The notes below the pieces were generated by a model. The model saw nothing but the letters and a program-made list of their open reading frames with translations, ran no database searches and was not told where the DNA came from. The position numbers were made by a program, and so were the translations under genes. DNA of 40,830 nucleotides from Clostridia bacterium (lineage in GTDB: Bacteria; Bacillota; Clostridia; UBA1381), in the NCBI GenBank assembly GCA_017404065.1, contig JAFRDB010000084.1:1-40830 (forward strand). Direction: 5' to 3'. Below, one piece after another: positions 8,430 to 16,131 of the stretch (the first letter of the stretch is position 1; each line of letters begins with the position of its first letter).

Positions 8430-8468
8430 TGTCGAAACCTCTATCGAAAACTCAAACGCTTTGTCGAA
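8430..8468. promoter_or_regulatory. Spo0A (0A) boxes upstream of spoIIA
   Basis: Two exact TGTCGAA boxes (8430-8436 and 8462-8468) and one TATCGAA variant (8442-8448), 44-82 bp before spoIIAA. TGTCGAA is the known Spo0A core. A sigma-H promoter between them and the gene is plausible but degenerate. Confidence 0.6.
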
Positions 8469-8470
8469 AC

Positions 8471-8503
8471 AAAAAAAGCGTCCGACATTTTTCGAACGCT
8501 TTT
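8471..8503 (-). terminator. Terminator after srtB
   Basis: Minus-strand stem AAAAGCGTTCGA/TCGGACGCTTTT (one G-U pair), 6-nt loop, then seven T. It separates the sortase operon from the spoIIA control region; its T-run side abuts a 0A box. Confidence 0.8.
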
Positions 8504-8515
8504 GTAAAGTTACCT

Positions 8516-9319
8516 TTATTCAGTTCTTTCTACCAGTCGGGCCACGACCACATATCGCTCATTCTTTGAGCTGTACGAGCATGTAGAGAGGGTAAGCAGC
8601 TTCTCGCCGTATGACGGTCTTTCATCGGTCTTATATATACTGCGCTTTTTACACTCGTCAACAAACGCGTTATATTCCTCCTCTGATTTGGCATCTACAA
8701 ACTGCTCATATTTGAACTCGTTTGCTCCTCCTACGTTCGTCCGAAATACAGCAAACACTTTATAATAACACTTATAATATAATGTGTCGAACGATATATA
8801 TTTGTGCGTTTTTGAAAAGCTCTCATCAGAATAGCTCAGCAACTGATGGAACATTGTCCCATTACGCATATTATGACCATAGATTATCATATTGTCGCAA
8901 TCCCCATCCCTTCGACATTGACAATCAAGAAACGGTATTCCTGCCGCACTGTATTTCTTATCAAAATTCTTGTGCAGGTAGAACGAATTGCTTTCGGCAT
9001 TATGTACCACCGGATAATTAATAACGGTATCATACACCTTGATCCAACCGATCATATCGTTATTCTTTTCATATAGCTCATAATAACGCGCTATCATTCC
9101 ATTTTCCGCGCGCGGCTCCGGTGTCGGGGGCACCTCATCGTCCCGCTCGTCGGGCGGTACGTATTCATCGGCAACCTCATCGGTATTAGCCGCGTTCTGA
9201 AGCTCTGCCATTTCCCTTTCCGTTTTGTGCTTGTTATAATAATAATTGCCGATAGTAAGAGCGCTTATAACAAAAACACAAAGAAAAAGGATCTGCAAGA
9301 GCGTGATTTTTCGTTTCAC
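8516..9319 (-). CDS. srtB: Class B sortase
   Basis: Membrane-anchored transpeptidase that joins NP-x-T-type surface proteins to the cell wall. The 267-aa protein has an N-terminal membrane helix (residues ~6-28), a proline-rich linker, and the sortase barrel. The catalytic residues are His149 (IIYGHNM), Cys247 (TLSTCSYS) and Arg255 (NERYVVV), in class B style. The start is GTG at 9319 after AAAGGA. It lies 26 nt downstream of a gene whose product ends in an NPKTG signal, its likely substrate. Confidence 0.9.
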   Translation of the reverse strand: MKRKITLLQILFLCVFVISALTIGNYYYNKHKTEREMAELQNAANTDEVADEYVPPDERDDEVPPTPEPRAENGMIARYYELYEKNNDMIGWIKVYDTVINYPVVHNAESNSFYLHKNFDKKYSAAGIPFLDCQCRRDGDCDNMIIYGHNMRNGTMFHQLLSYSDESFSKTHKYISFDTLYYKCYYKVFAVFRTNVGGANEFKYEQFVDAKSEEEYNAFVDECKKRSIYKTDERPSYGEKLLTLSTCSYSSKNERYVVVARLVERTE

Positions 9320-9345
9320 CGCTATCAGATCCTTTCCGTCCTTAA

Positions 9346-10527
9346 TTATTTGGAAATATATCTGCGTTTAACTACTTCAAGACCGCCTATAGCAGCTGCC
9401 GCCGCAACCATCACAAGCATTAAAGCTGTTACCGGCACGCCGCCCTCACCCGTCTTAGGATTAGTCTTGGAATTAGCCTTTGCAGCAACCTGTTTGGCAG
9501 CCGTCGGATTCGCTTGGGCTGTTTTTGCCGAAGTTTTTGCGGCTGTCGCCGGAGATGTCGACGCCTTTGCAGCTGCCGCTGTATCGTTAGTCTTTTCAAA
9601 TTTTATTGAAGGCTTTTCCTGACCCGGCAGCGCGGTCATAATGATTTCATCACCGTCGGAAAGCGTTATAACATACTGCTCAACACTCTTTACTCCCTCG
9701 ATCTTGCTGTCTGTTACAATCTGTTCTGACTTGGTCTCACCGGTCTTTGACTTTATAAGTACAGTACCATTACCGCTTACAACATATCTGCCCGGTGTTA
9801 TATCCTTACCGCACACCTTGGTTATCGTCTGCGGCTCAGGAGTAGATGTTGACGTCGGTGCCATGGTAGTCATAGATGTATCAGATGCCACACTTACGGG
9901 AGCATCCGTTGCTACTACATCGACCTCACCGGCTGTATTCGCCTCGGTTGGAGCCGTTGTAGGATTTGTATTGCCGATCGGTTTTGACGCAATGTAAACC
10001 TTCAGCTTGGTAAGGTCCTCCGCTGTCGGCGTGTGCGACATGGAATCCCTGATCATATATTCTACACTAAATGTTTTTGTATCCTTTGTAAAATGATCAT
10101 TAAATGTTCCAAACGGAATGATCTTCTCGGTAGCATCAGGATCCGCAAAATAATCCTCATCATACACAATATTACCGAATGCATCGGATATTCTGAACGT
10201 ATAGTAGTTGAGCACGCTATATTCATCGGAAACAGGCTCTGCTTCAAGCTTAAGATATATCTCAACAGGAGAATTATTTTCGCTTATGCTCGTTATCTTA
10301 AAATTACTCTTATTAAAGTCAGTGGAGTTTGCATCGATAAATTTCGAAAACAGTCTTGCGGCTTCTGTCTTGTCCTCCACATTAGCGCGTGTGTTATATG
10401 TATATGAAACACTTGCGTTTTTATCATTAGTAACCGTTACTGATGGTGTCGTTGCTGCTACCGCCGCAGTCGCGCCGATTGACATTGTCATTAACATCAC
10501 AGCAGCTGACATATATATTTTGTTCAA
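9346..10527 (-). CDS. NPKTG-anchored surface protein (sortase B substrate)
   Basis: A 393-aa exported protein with signal peptide MNKIYMSAAVMLMTMSIGATAAVA. The N-terminal half (~30-180) is a globular domain I do not recognise. A Thr/Pro/Ser-rich stretch follows (~185-230), then a small beta domain (KDITPGRYVVSGNG...), an Ala/Lys-rich linker, and a sorting signal: NPKTG at 356-360, a hydrophobic helix and a basic tail (KRRYISK). NP[QK]T-type motifs are known for class B sortases. The start is TTG at 10527 after AAAGGA; the nearest ATG is too far from that site. Confidence 0.85.
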   Translation of the reverse strand: MNKIYMSAAVMLMTMSIGATAAVAATTPSVTVTNDKNASVSYTYNTRANVEDKTEAARLFSKFIDANSTDFNKSNFKITSISENNSPVEIYLKLEAEPVSDEYSVLNYYTFRISDAFGNIVYDEDYFADPDATEKIIPFGTFNDHFTKDTKTFSVEYMIRDSMSHTPTAEDLTKLKVYIASKPIGNTNPTTAPTEANTAGEVDVVATDAPVSVASDTSMTTMAPTSTSTPEPQTITKVCGKDITPGRYVVSGNGTVLIKSKTGETKSEQIVTDSKIEGVKSVEQYVITLSDGDEIIMTALPGQEKPSIKFEKTNDTAAAAKASTSPATAAKTSAKTAQANPTAAKQVAAKANSKTNPKTGEGGVPVTALMLVMVAAAAAIGGLEVVKRRYISK

Positions 10528-10565
10528 TGTTCTACGCTTCCTTTCGATTATATCTATACATCTTC

Positions 10566-10594
10566 ATTATAACACATAAATCCCGATTTGTCAC
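10566..10594 (-). promoter_or_regulatory. Promoter of the surface protein-srtB operon
   Basis: GTGACA (10589-10594), 17-bp spacer, perfect TATAAT (10566-10571); the leader is about 30 nt. Confidence 0.65.
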
Positions 10595-10695
10595 TATCTT
10601 TTTTAAAAAAATTTTTGTGTATTCTGCATAATATTTTATATGAGATGCTTTATTCATAGTGATAGATACCCAAAATCTTATAAAAAGAAGCACAT

Positions 10696-10750
10696 AAAAA
10701 AAATCGAGGCATACAATGACGGTTCCTACACCGTCATTGTAGTCATCGAT
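10696..10750 (-). terminator. Terminator downstream of the tRNA-Asn array
   Basis: Perfect 12-bp inner stem TACAATGACGGT/ACCGTCATTGTA with outer pairing ATCGA/TCGAT, then eight T on the minus strand. It ends transcription coming from the tRNA repeats. Confidence 0.85.
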
Positions 10751-10815
10751 ACAAATGGCGCTCCCAACTGGGCTCGAACCTGATGTGTGCCATTTTGGGA
10801 TTCTTCCTATGTACA

Positions 10816-10844
10816 CAAACACCGCACAGACTTGCTGTGCGGTG
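10816..10844 (-). terminator. Terminator hairpin in tRNA repeat unit 1
   Basis: 10-bp stem CACCGCACAG/CTGTGCGGTG with loop CAAGT; tail TTTGTGT on the minus strand. Confidence 0.6.
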
Positions 10845-10908
10845 AGTTTGGCGCTCCCAACTGGGCTCGAACCTAACGTGTACCATTTTTGAGATTTTGC
10901 CTATGTAC

Positions 10909-10938
10909 AAAAACACCGCACAGACTTGCTGTGCGGTG
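10909..10938 (-). terminator. Terminator hairpin in tRNA repeat unit 2
   Basis: Same 10-bp stem CACCGCACAG/CTGTGCGGTG, followed by TTTTTG on the minus strand. Probably the original terminator of the tRNA-Asn gene, 4 nt after CCA. Confidence 0.75.
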
Positions 10939-10942
10939 AGTT

Positions 10943-10998
10943 TGGCGCTCCCAACTGGGCTCGAACCAGTGACCCTCTGATTAACAGTCAGATGCTCT
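10943..10998 (-). pseudogene. tRNA-Asn(GTT), 3' 56 nt only
   Basis: Read on minus, the sequence gives the D-stem 3' strand (AGAGC), a complete anticodon arm (TCTGA-CTGTTAA-TCAGA, anticodon GTT), variable loop, TPsiC arm (ACTGG/CCAGT), acceptor 3' strand TGGGAGC, G and CCA. Upstream, the expected acceptor 5' strand GCTCCCA and D arm are absent; instead AGTCTCATAGAAGC follows, which pairs poorly. So about 20 nt at the 5' end are lost or replaced. A functional tRNA from this copy is unlikely. Confidence 0.7.
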
Positions 10999-11210
10999 GC
11001 TTCTATGAGACTCTTAATCCAGAATCAAGCCATAATTCGACAGATGCCAGTTGATAGCATTATTTGTCGAAACATTTGAGTACATTCTACAACAAATCCT
11101 ATGTATTGTCAATAGATTTAACAAAAATATTTTAAAAAGATTAATCTTTCTCTTTATTATTCAGCAATATATTGAGTTAAAATGCTTCTGACTGTTATAT
11201 GGTTCACTCT

Positions 11211-12797
11211 TTAAAGAGCGAATGCCATATTGCTATCGACAAACTGCCTGTAGCTTGCGTTGAAGTCTATATCTATCTTGTATCCTCTACCTACTCTTAC
11301 CTCGTTTATTAGCTGGCAAATTATCATTTTACGCTGCTCTAATGATGCGTTTTCAAATTCGGCCGCCCACGATAGAAACTGATCATAATAATAGTCAAGC
11401 TTTCCGAGCATATCTTTTTGATCTGATAATGTTTTTTTGCACTCATCAATACGCTCTTCTACATCCGCCAATTCCTCTTTGGCTTGCTCTATAGAAGTAT
11501 TTAATATATCAACAGAAAATCTGTTTTCCCCTGTGATATACTTCCCTACCTCAACTGCCAAGCCAGATAATCTCTTTTTCAAAGTCGCCCGCTTACTTAT
11601 AAGCTCACTCTGTATCTTGTTCTTCTCACGCAATTCAGCTTCATAACGCATTTTCAATGCCTTGTCTCTCGGTGTTTGCTTGATAGAACTAAGATATTGT
11701 TTTACAACATCAAGCACAGCAGCATCTATTCTGTCAGCTGAATACACTGATTGACCATCGCAATCATTTAGCTTTCTCGCTCTATGATAACAAGTATATT
11801 TTAAATATACTGTTTTTGATATTCTCCCATCTTTATGTAGATATTTCTGAGCGCCACCTGTCGATGCCATGTGACAACCGCAGTGAGCACAGTAGATATT
11901 ACCGGATAACAGTGTTTTCCCTATTGTAGTCATTGCTATATTGGTCTTTATCTCCTGCTTCTTTGCTCTCTGCTCCACTATATTCTGAACGCCGGCAAAT
12001 GTATTATCATCTATTATAACAAGATGTTCAAGCCTCGGTGATGTGGTATCACCGGCTATATAGTATCCACAATACAGCTTATTCTTGAGAATACGGTTTA
12101 TCGCCGGACTTTGTATCGGCTTCCCATTGTGCGTCCTAACGCCAAGCTTATTCAGATACTCCGCCATTCTGTATGAACCGTAACCTTCATTAAGCGTTTT
12201 ATTGAATATCAATCTGACATACTCAGCCTCCTGTGGATCTATCTCCAAGTCCCGCACCGGCTGTCCCTTCTTATTTAAACGACCTTTATATACTGCCCTA
12301 TATCCGAGCGGTACAGCTCCGCCGTGATACAGCCCATCTGCCGTTAGCTGTGCCATACGCGTTTTCAGTCGCATTGAAGTCTTAACGCTCTCGCCGTTAG
12401 CCTGCCAGTAGCGTATATAATTAAGAAGCTTATCGGTATGGTTTTCAAATGTCTGCTGACCTTCCTGTGTGCTCCATACCTCTATTCCCTGCTGTGCAAA
12501 CCACTCGACCACAAACGGGGTTTCATCATCACGCCTGCCCAAGCGGTCAAACATATATACAAGCAATACATCAAACTCGTGATTTAATGCAGCTCGCTTC
12601 AGATCCTGTATCGCATCTCTGTCATTAGCCGATACCTTGAAGCCGGAAACGCCCTTTTCATAAAACTCCTTTTTGATAACCCATCCATGCTGCTGTGCAA
12701 ATTCTTGACACGCTATCTTTTGCATGGGTATGTCATCCTTGGCTTTATCAACCTGCTGTTTGGTAGATACTCGATATAAATTATAGGCTATTTTCAT
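11211..12797 (-). CDS. Large serine recombinase
   Basis: Site-specific recombinase that mobilises integrated elements. The 528-aa protein has the resolvase-type catalytic domain (residues 1-140) with YRVSTKQQ (Ser11, Arg9) and FDRLGRR arginines. A recombinase domain follows (~165-290, GYRAVYKGRLNKKG...), then a zinc ribbon (CAHCGC... CYHRARKLNDC, ~305-350) and a C-terminal coiled coil (~380-480). Complete by length and catalytic residues. It has a perfect consensus promoter at 12878-12906 and an AGGAG site. Neighbouring TnpW-like and tRNA remnants indicate a mobile element. Confidence 0.9.
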   Translation of the reverse strand: MKIAYNLYRVSTKQQVDKAKDDIPMQKIACQEFAQQHGWVIKKEFYEKGVSGFKVSANDRDAIQDLKRAALNHEFDVLLVYMFDRLGRRDDETPFVVEWFAQQGIEVWSTQEGQQTFENHTDKLLNYIRYWQANGESVKTSMRLKTRMAQLTADGLYHGGAVPLGYRAVYKGRLNKKGQPVRDLEIDPQEAEYVRLIFNKTLNEGYGSYRMAEYLNKLGVRTHNGKPIQSPAINRILKNKLYCGYYIAGDTTSPRLEHLVIIDDNTFAGVQNIVEQRAKKQEIKTNIAMTTIGKTLLSGNIYCAHCGCHMASTGGAQKYLHKDGRISKTVYLKYTCYHRARKLNDCDGQSVYSADRIDAAVLDVVKQYLSSIKQTPRDKALKMRYEAELREKNKIQSELISKRATLKKRLSGLAVEVGKYITGENRFSVDILNTSIEQAKEELADVEERIDECKKTLSDQKDMLGKLDYYYDQFLSWAAEFENASLEQRKMIICQLINEVRVGRGYKIDIDFNASYRQFVDSNMAFAL

Positions 12798-12864
12798 AAC
12801 ATTTTAACTCCTGTAACATAATTATAAATTATGCAAAGCTGATATATATTTAATTTTCAAGGAA

Positions 12865-12895
12865 CATTTCTATTCATATTATATATGTAGAAATG
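12865..12895. promoter_or_regulatory. Inverted repeat around the -10 box of the serine recombinase promoter
   Basis: Arms CATTTCTA (12865-12872) and TAGAAATG (12888-12895) enclose the TATAAT. It could be an autoregulatory operator or part of a recombinase attachment site; neither is proven. Confidence 0.4.
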
Positions 12896-12906
12896 AACAC
12901 TGTCAA
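12878..12906 (-). promoter_or_regulatory. Perfect consensus promoter of the serine recombinase
   Basis: TTGACA (12901-12906), 17-bp spacer, TATAAT (12878-12883). About 75 bp before the start codon. Confidence 0.85.
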
Positions 12907-12925
12907 ATTTGGCTTTGCTTATATA

Positions 12926-12963
12926 TAAAAAGCGATCAATCACTGAATAATTGACTGACCGCT
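12926..12963 (-). terminator. Terminator of the surface operon, after the TnpW-like gene
   Basis: Minus-strand stem AGCGGTCAGTCA/TGATTGATCGCT (12 bp with two G-U pairs), 9-nt loop, then TTTTTATA. It separates the TnpW-like gene from the serine recombinase transcription unit. Confidence 0.75.
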
Positions 12964-12986
12964 GTAGATTTCATCCTTATTGTATA

Positions 12987-13166
12987 TTACCTTTCAGCGA
13001 CTTCCTCGCCTATACGTTTCTCATATGAGGTCAGAAGATTGTCTGTTACTATATCCTCAATATCAGGATTATCTTCCTCTGTAAAATGAATTGTTACAAC
13101 ATCGCCCCTGCGTGTTGTCATTTCAAATATGTTATCTGCTATCCGTTTTGTTGTATTTATCATCAT
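12987..13166 (-). CDS. TnpW-like small transposon protein
   Basis: A 59-aa protein, MMINTTKRIADNIFEMTTRRG onwards, with an acidic middle (TEEDNPDIEDIV) and a basic/charged end. The pattern K-R-x-I-x-x-x-x-[FY]-x-[MV]-T at the N-terminus with a short acidic tail resembles TnpW-type proteins found beside large serine recombinases in clostridial transposons. That match is from memory of the family, so moderate. It starts at either ATG of a pair (13166 or 13163), 21 nt after the upstream gene's stop, with a weak GGGTGA site. Confidence 0.5.
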   Translation of the reverse strand: MMINTTKRIADNIFEMTTRRGDVVTIHFTEEDNPDIEDIVTDNLLTSYEKRIGEEVAER

Positions 13167-13187
13167 TTCACCCGTTAATATCTTAAT

Positions 13188-13601
13188 TTACAGCTTTACC
13201 TCACCCGGCATATCTGTCTGCCAGCATCGTATAAAATTGATAAGATTATTGACCTGATCTCCTATACTTTGTTTTCCCTCTACTACACACCACACCTCAA
13301 TACCTTTATTTATCAGCCATTCAATGAGAAATGGTGTAATATCGCACTTCTCCACAAGCTTATATGAGCTGAGCAGCAGAACATCGAACTCGTTATTGTT
13401 CGCCGCTTCCCGTATATTGGTTTTAATATCATAAAGCGCATATTTACCTATCTTATCTATGCCGGTAAACTCCTTTGCGATCGACCAGCCCTGTTGCGCC
13501 GCAAAGCTATAGCATATCCCCTTTTGCGAAAGCAGCTCACGTTCTGTTTCATTGAAATAGTTCTTTACAGGTACGATATATAAACAACAAGCTCTTTTCA
13601 T
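13188..13601 (-). CDS. Catalytically dead serine-recombinase N-domain protein
   Basis: A 137-aa protein that aligns over its whole length with the first ~140 residues of the serine recombinase at 11211-12797. Shared segments include NEFDVLL, ITPFLIEW vs ETPFVVEW, GIEVW, EGKQS vs EGQQT, and NFIRCWQ vs NYIRYWQ. The active site is gone: Ser11 is Pro, Arg9 is Ile, and the DRLGRR segment reads YKLVEK. There is no DNA-binding domain. It overlaps the protease stop by 4 nt (ATGA), so it is translationally coupled. The frame is intact, which argues against a simple pseudogene; a regulatory partner of the recombinase is one inference. Confidence 0.75.
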   Translation of the reverse strand: MKRACCLYIVPVKNYFNETERELLSQKGICYSFAAQQGWSIAKEFTGIDKIGKYALYDIKTNIREAANNNEFDVLLLSSYKLVEKCDITPFLIEWLINKGIEVWCVVEGKQSIGDQVNNLINFIRCWQTDMPGEVKL

Positions 13602-14953
13602 TGCAATACACCACCATTGTTATATACCCTTGATGGGCGCATACCGTTCAAGGAGTCCCAAAACAGGTATTTTACCGTACAGTCAGGAGCTTTCTCAAGC
13701 TCCGGAAGGCTGTCACCGTATTTGTACTGACTATTAATACTTGTTTCAAGCAATACACCCTCGCTGTCATACGCAGCGGCTATACAGCATACCGGGTTTA
13801 TCGCTCCGAACATTGCATTGAAATCTATCAAGCCATAGCCTGTATTAGTGTCATAGCCCGGCTCGTCTATGTCGGTCACTGTCTTTATAAGCAGCTCCTT
13901 AAATTTCTCGGCATTGATGTCTGGATCTGCCTGCTTTACTCCGGCAGCCATTGCCGCGACTATCGGCGCTGAAAATGATGTGCCGTCCTTCTGCACATAC
14001 ATATCATTTCCCGATATATCGGCACACCATATGCCGTAGCCCGGTGCAGTTACGAATATGCTGTTGTTCGCAGTTGAAAACGGAGATCTTATATATGTAT
14101 CGCCATCTTTCGTGACCGCACCTACTCCTATCACGCCATTACATGATGCCGGATATTCGGCTCTGTTATCACCGTCGCCCCTGTTTCCCGTTGCCGATAC
14201 AATGAGCGTTCCCTTTGCATACAGCTCGTCTGTCAGCTTCTGTGCCATCTGTATAAGCTCATCCGATGGATTGCTGAATCCCGCGCTAAAATTGATCACA
14301 TCAATATCATAGGATATAGCATACTGCATTGCTGCCAGTATTGAGGCTGCAGTAAGACTGTATTTTGATGAGTCATCGTATATCCTGAGCGGCACTATTG
14401 TTGCCCCTGTTGCGATCTGTGATATAACGCTTGCTACCGCCGTCCCGTGACCTTGAGCATCTGAAACATCATCATACTTACTTGCATTTCTGTCCAGATA
14501 CGCACAGATATTTGCCCCCTCGGCTATGTTTATATCCTTGAAAACATCATGCTCAGCATAAATACCTGTATCCACCACAGCCACTTTTGTATTTCTGCCT
14601 GTAACTCCGAAATCCCAAAACACATTTATGCCGCGCTCCATGTACCAATCCTCATCAGGATAACCGTATAGCTCCGCAGGGCAATCCTCGGCTATGAGCG
14701 TCACATTCTTAGCTGATGTGAACGCCTGTATATCCTCTATGGTATCGGCATGATAAATGTTGTTTGTGTTTGATATAACATCTATATTATCCTCGCCGTT
14801 TGAAAAGAGGCTTACGGGCGTTTTGTCGGTCATGAATATATATCCGTATTCGCTGGTCGCGCTTACTCTCATTGCTATCGAATCCTTTGCACATGCGGTC
14901 AAGCTTGTACTTACGCATAAGATAATAGTTAATATTTTTGATGTATTTTTCAT
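13598..14953 (-). CDS. Lipoprotein subtilisin-family (S8) serine protease
   Basis: A 451-aa exported protease. The N-terminus is a lipoprotein signal with lipobox LTAC (Cys21), so it is probably anchored to the outer membrane face. The S8 triad is complete: Asp128 (VAVVDTG), His169 (GHGTAVA), Ser326 (DGTSFSAP), with Asn257 (SATGNRGD) for the oxyanion hole. The last ~60 residues end in KYLFWDSLNGMRP, a WDS-type module also present in the protein at 25364-26758. It follows the SLH gene by 6 nt and overlaps the dead recombinase domain gene. A role in trimming the neighbouring surface proteins is inferred. Confidence 0.9.
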   Translation of the reverse strand: MKNTSKILTIILCVSTSLTACAKDSIAMRVSATSEYGYIFMTDKTPVSLFSNGEDNIDVISNTNNIYHADTIEDIQAFTSAKNVTLIAEDCPAELYGYPDEDWYMERGINVFWDFGVTGRNTKVAVVDTGIYAEHDVFKDINIAEGANICAYLDRNASKYDDVSDAQGHGTAVASVISQIATGATIVPLRIYDDSSKYSLTAASILAAMQYAISYDIDVINFSAGFSNPSDELIQMAQKLTDELYAKGTLIVSATGNRGDGDNRAEYPASCNGVIGVGAVTKDGDTYIRSPFSTANNSIFVTAPGYGIWCADISGNDMYVQKDGTSFSAPIVAAMAAGVKQADPDINAEKFKELLIKTVTDIDEPGYDTNTGYGLIDFNAMFGAINPVCCIAAAYDSEGVLLETSINSQYKYGDSLPELEKAPDCTVKYLFWDSLNGMRPSRVYNNGGVLQ

Positions 14954-14959
14954 TGCTCA

Positions 14960-16042
14960 TTATTCCCCGCTTTCATACTTATGGCTGATCGCCGCTTCAA
15001 GGACTTCCTTATATGCCCAATGCTCGTCCGAAACATCCTTGAACGGATTTTCCTCGTTGCTGTAATCATTTCTGCCAAGATACCCGTTGATTATCTTTAC
15101 AGTCTCAGCTCTTGTTATCGGATTCTCCGGTCTGAATGTGCTGTCACCGTATCCGTCAATATATTTGTGTTTATATGCAGTATAAATGTAATCTGCATAC
15201 CATCTGTTTGAGAACACATCATTGAATGGTACACCAACAAACTTTTCGGTGTTTCCTCGTGTCAGCATTGTTACAAGCTCTGCTCTTGTTATATTATTAT
15301 CAGGCTTAAAAGAACCGTCGTTATAGCCGTCTATCATCCCATGTTCAGACATGGTGCTTACTGCACTGTAATACCAATCAGTCATTTTTACATCTGTAAA
15401 GGCTTTAGGTGTCGGCTTTACTGTAGGGATCGGTGTTGGGGTTGTACTGAGTCTTACATTGGGTGTAGGCGTTGCCGTCGGCACCGGCGTTTCAGTCGGC
15501 ATCACTCTTGACAGCATGGCTGCCGCCTCCGCTCTTGTTATATACGCATCCGGCTTGAATGTACCATCGTCATATCCTTTTATATATGCTTCATGGTATG
15601 TATATACCGGCTCTACGGTTGGCTGCGGTGTTACCTCTGCCAGTGTTACGCGTGTGCTTCTGCTGCCGCCTCCGCCACCACCGCCGCCTCCGCCGGAGGA
15701 CGGCTTTGTTGTCGGCTTAGGAATGATATTAAAGGTCTGCTCCTTCATTCCGGCATAGTTGCCGATAAAGGTTACGATGACTGTCGCTGTTCCGACATTG
15801 ACATTATCCTTGTATGACAGAACATAGTCCACATCCTTTACAAGCACTGTGCCTTTGACCTCTATCTCCGGCTCGCCTGTTTCCGGATCGACCGTTATAT
15901 CCGCTTCATCCGGTGCTGTGGTCGGTGCTTCTGTAGATACCGGGTTTGTTCCTTCCGGCTGCTCAGTCGTTGCTTCCGCCGCATACGCGATAGCTCCAAC
16001 CGTCATAATTGTCGCTAATATTATTGCTAATACACGCTTCAT
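14960..16042 (-). CDS. S-layer homology (SLH) domain protein with partial Ig-like repeat
   Basis: A 360-aa exported protein. Signal peptide MKRVLAIILATIMTVGAIAYA, a Pro/Thr linker, one Ig-like repeat that lacks its first strand (starts around GEPEIEV, residues ~55-112), a run of ten glycines, then three SLH motifs (each with GYxDGTFKPDxxITRAE) and the start of a fourth (FKDVSDEHWAYKE). SLH domains bind pyruvylated wall polymer, so this is the wall anchor of the operon. A 10-bp GC hairpin lies just before its ribosome site. Confidence 0.9.
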   Translation of the reverse strand: MKRVLAIILATIMTVGAIAYAAEATTEQPEGTNPVSTEAPTTAPDEADITVDPETGEPEIEVKGTVLVKDVDYVLSYKDNVNVGTATVIVTFIGNYAGMKEQTFNIIPKPTTKPSSGGGGGGGGGGSRSTRVTLAEVTPQPTVEPVYTYHEAYIKGYDDGTFKPDAYITRAEAAAMLSRVMPTETPVPTATPTPNVRLSTTPTPIPTVKPTPKAFTDVKMTDWYYSAVSTMSEHGMIDGYNDGSFKPDNNITRAELVTMLTRGNTEKFVGVPFNDVFSNRWYADYIYTAYKHKYIDGYGDSTFRPENPITRAETVKIINGYLGRNDYSNEENPFKDVSDEHWAYKEVLEAAISHKYESGE

Positions 16043-16068
16043 ATTGGGATTCCCCTTTCTTTGGATTT

Positions 16069-16091
16069 GCGGGCGGGGTTGCCCCGCCCGC
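16069..16091. terminator. Strong GC hairpin between the repeat-protein and SLH genes
   Basis: Perfect 10-bp stem GCGGGCGGGG/CCCCGCCCGC with a 3-nt loop and no T-run. More likely an mRNA stabiliser or processing signal that sets differential expression than a true terminator. Listed here as the nearest type. Confidence 0.5.
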
Positions 16092-16131
16092 TTCGTTTTG
16101 GTAGTTCAAGATAAAAGTATCACGATATAGA

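Larger units (their letters stand above)
10756..10967 (-). repeat. Tandem array of tRNA-Asn 3' ends (93-94 bp units)
   Basis: The 25-bp tRNA 3' end (TPsiC arm, acceptor strand and CCA; core GTTCGAGCCCAGTTGGGAGC) occurs perfectly at 10756-10780, 10849-10873 and 10943-10967. Spacers of 68-69 bp hold a terminator hairpin plus a more divergent half. The units look like successive duplications of 'tRNA 3' end + terminator', as expected for repeated integration/excision at a tRNA attachment site or unequal exchange. Confidence 0.8.
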
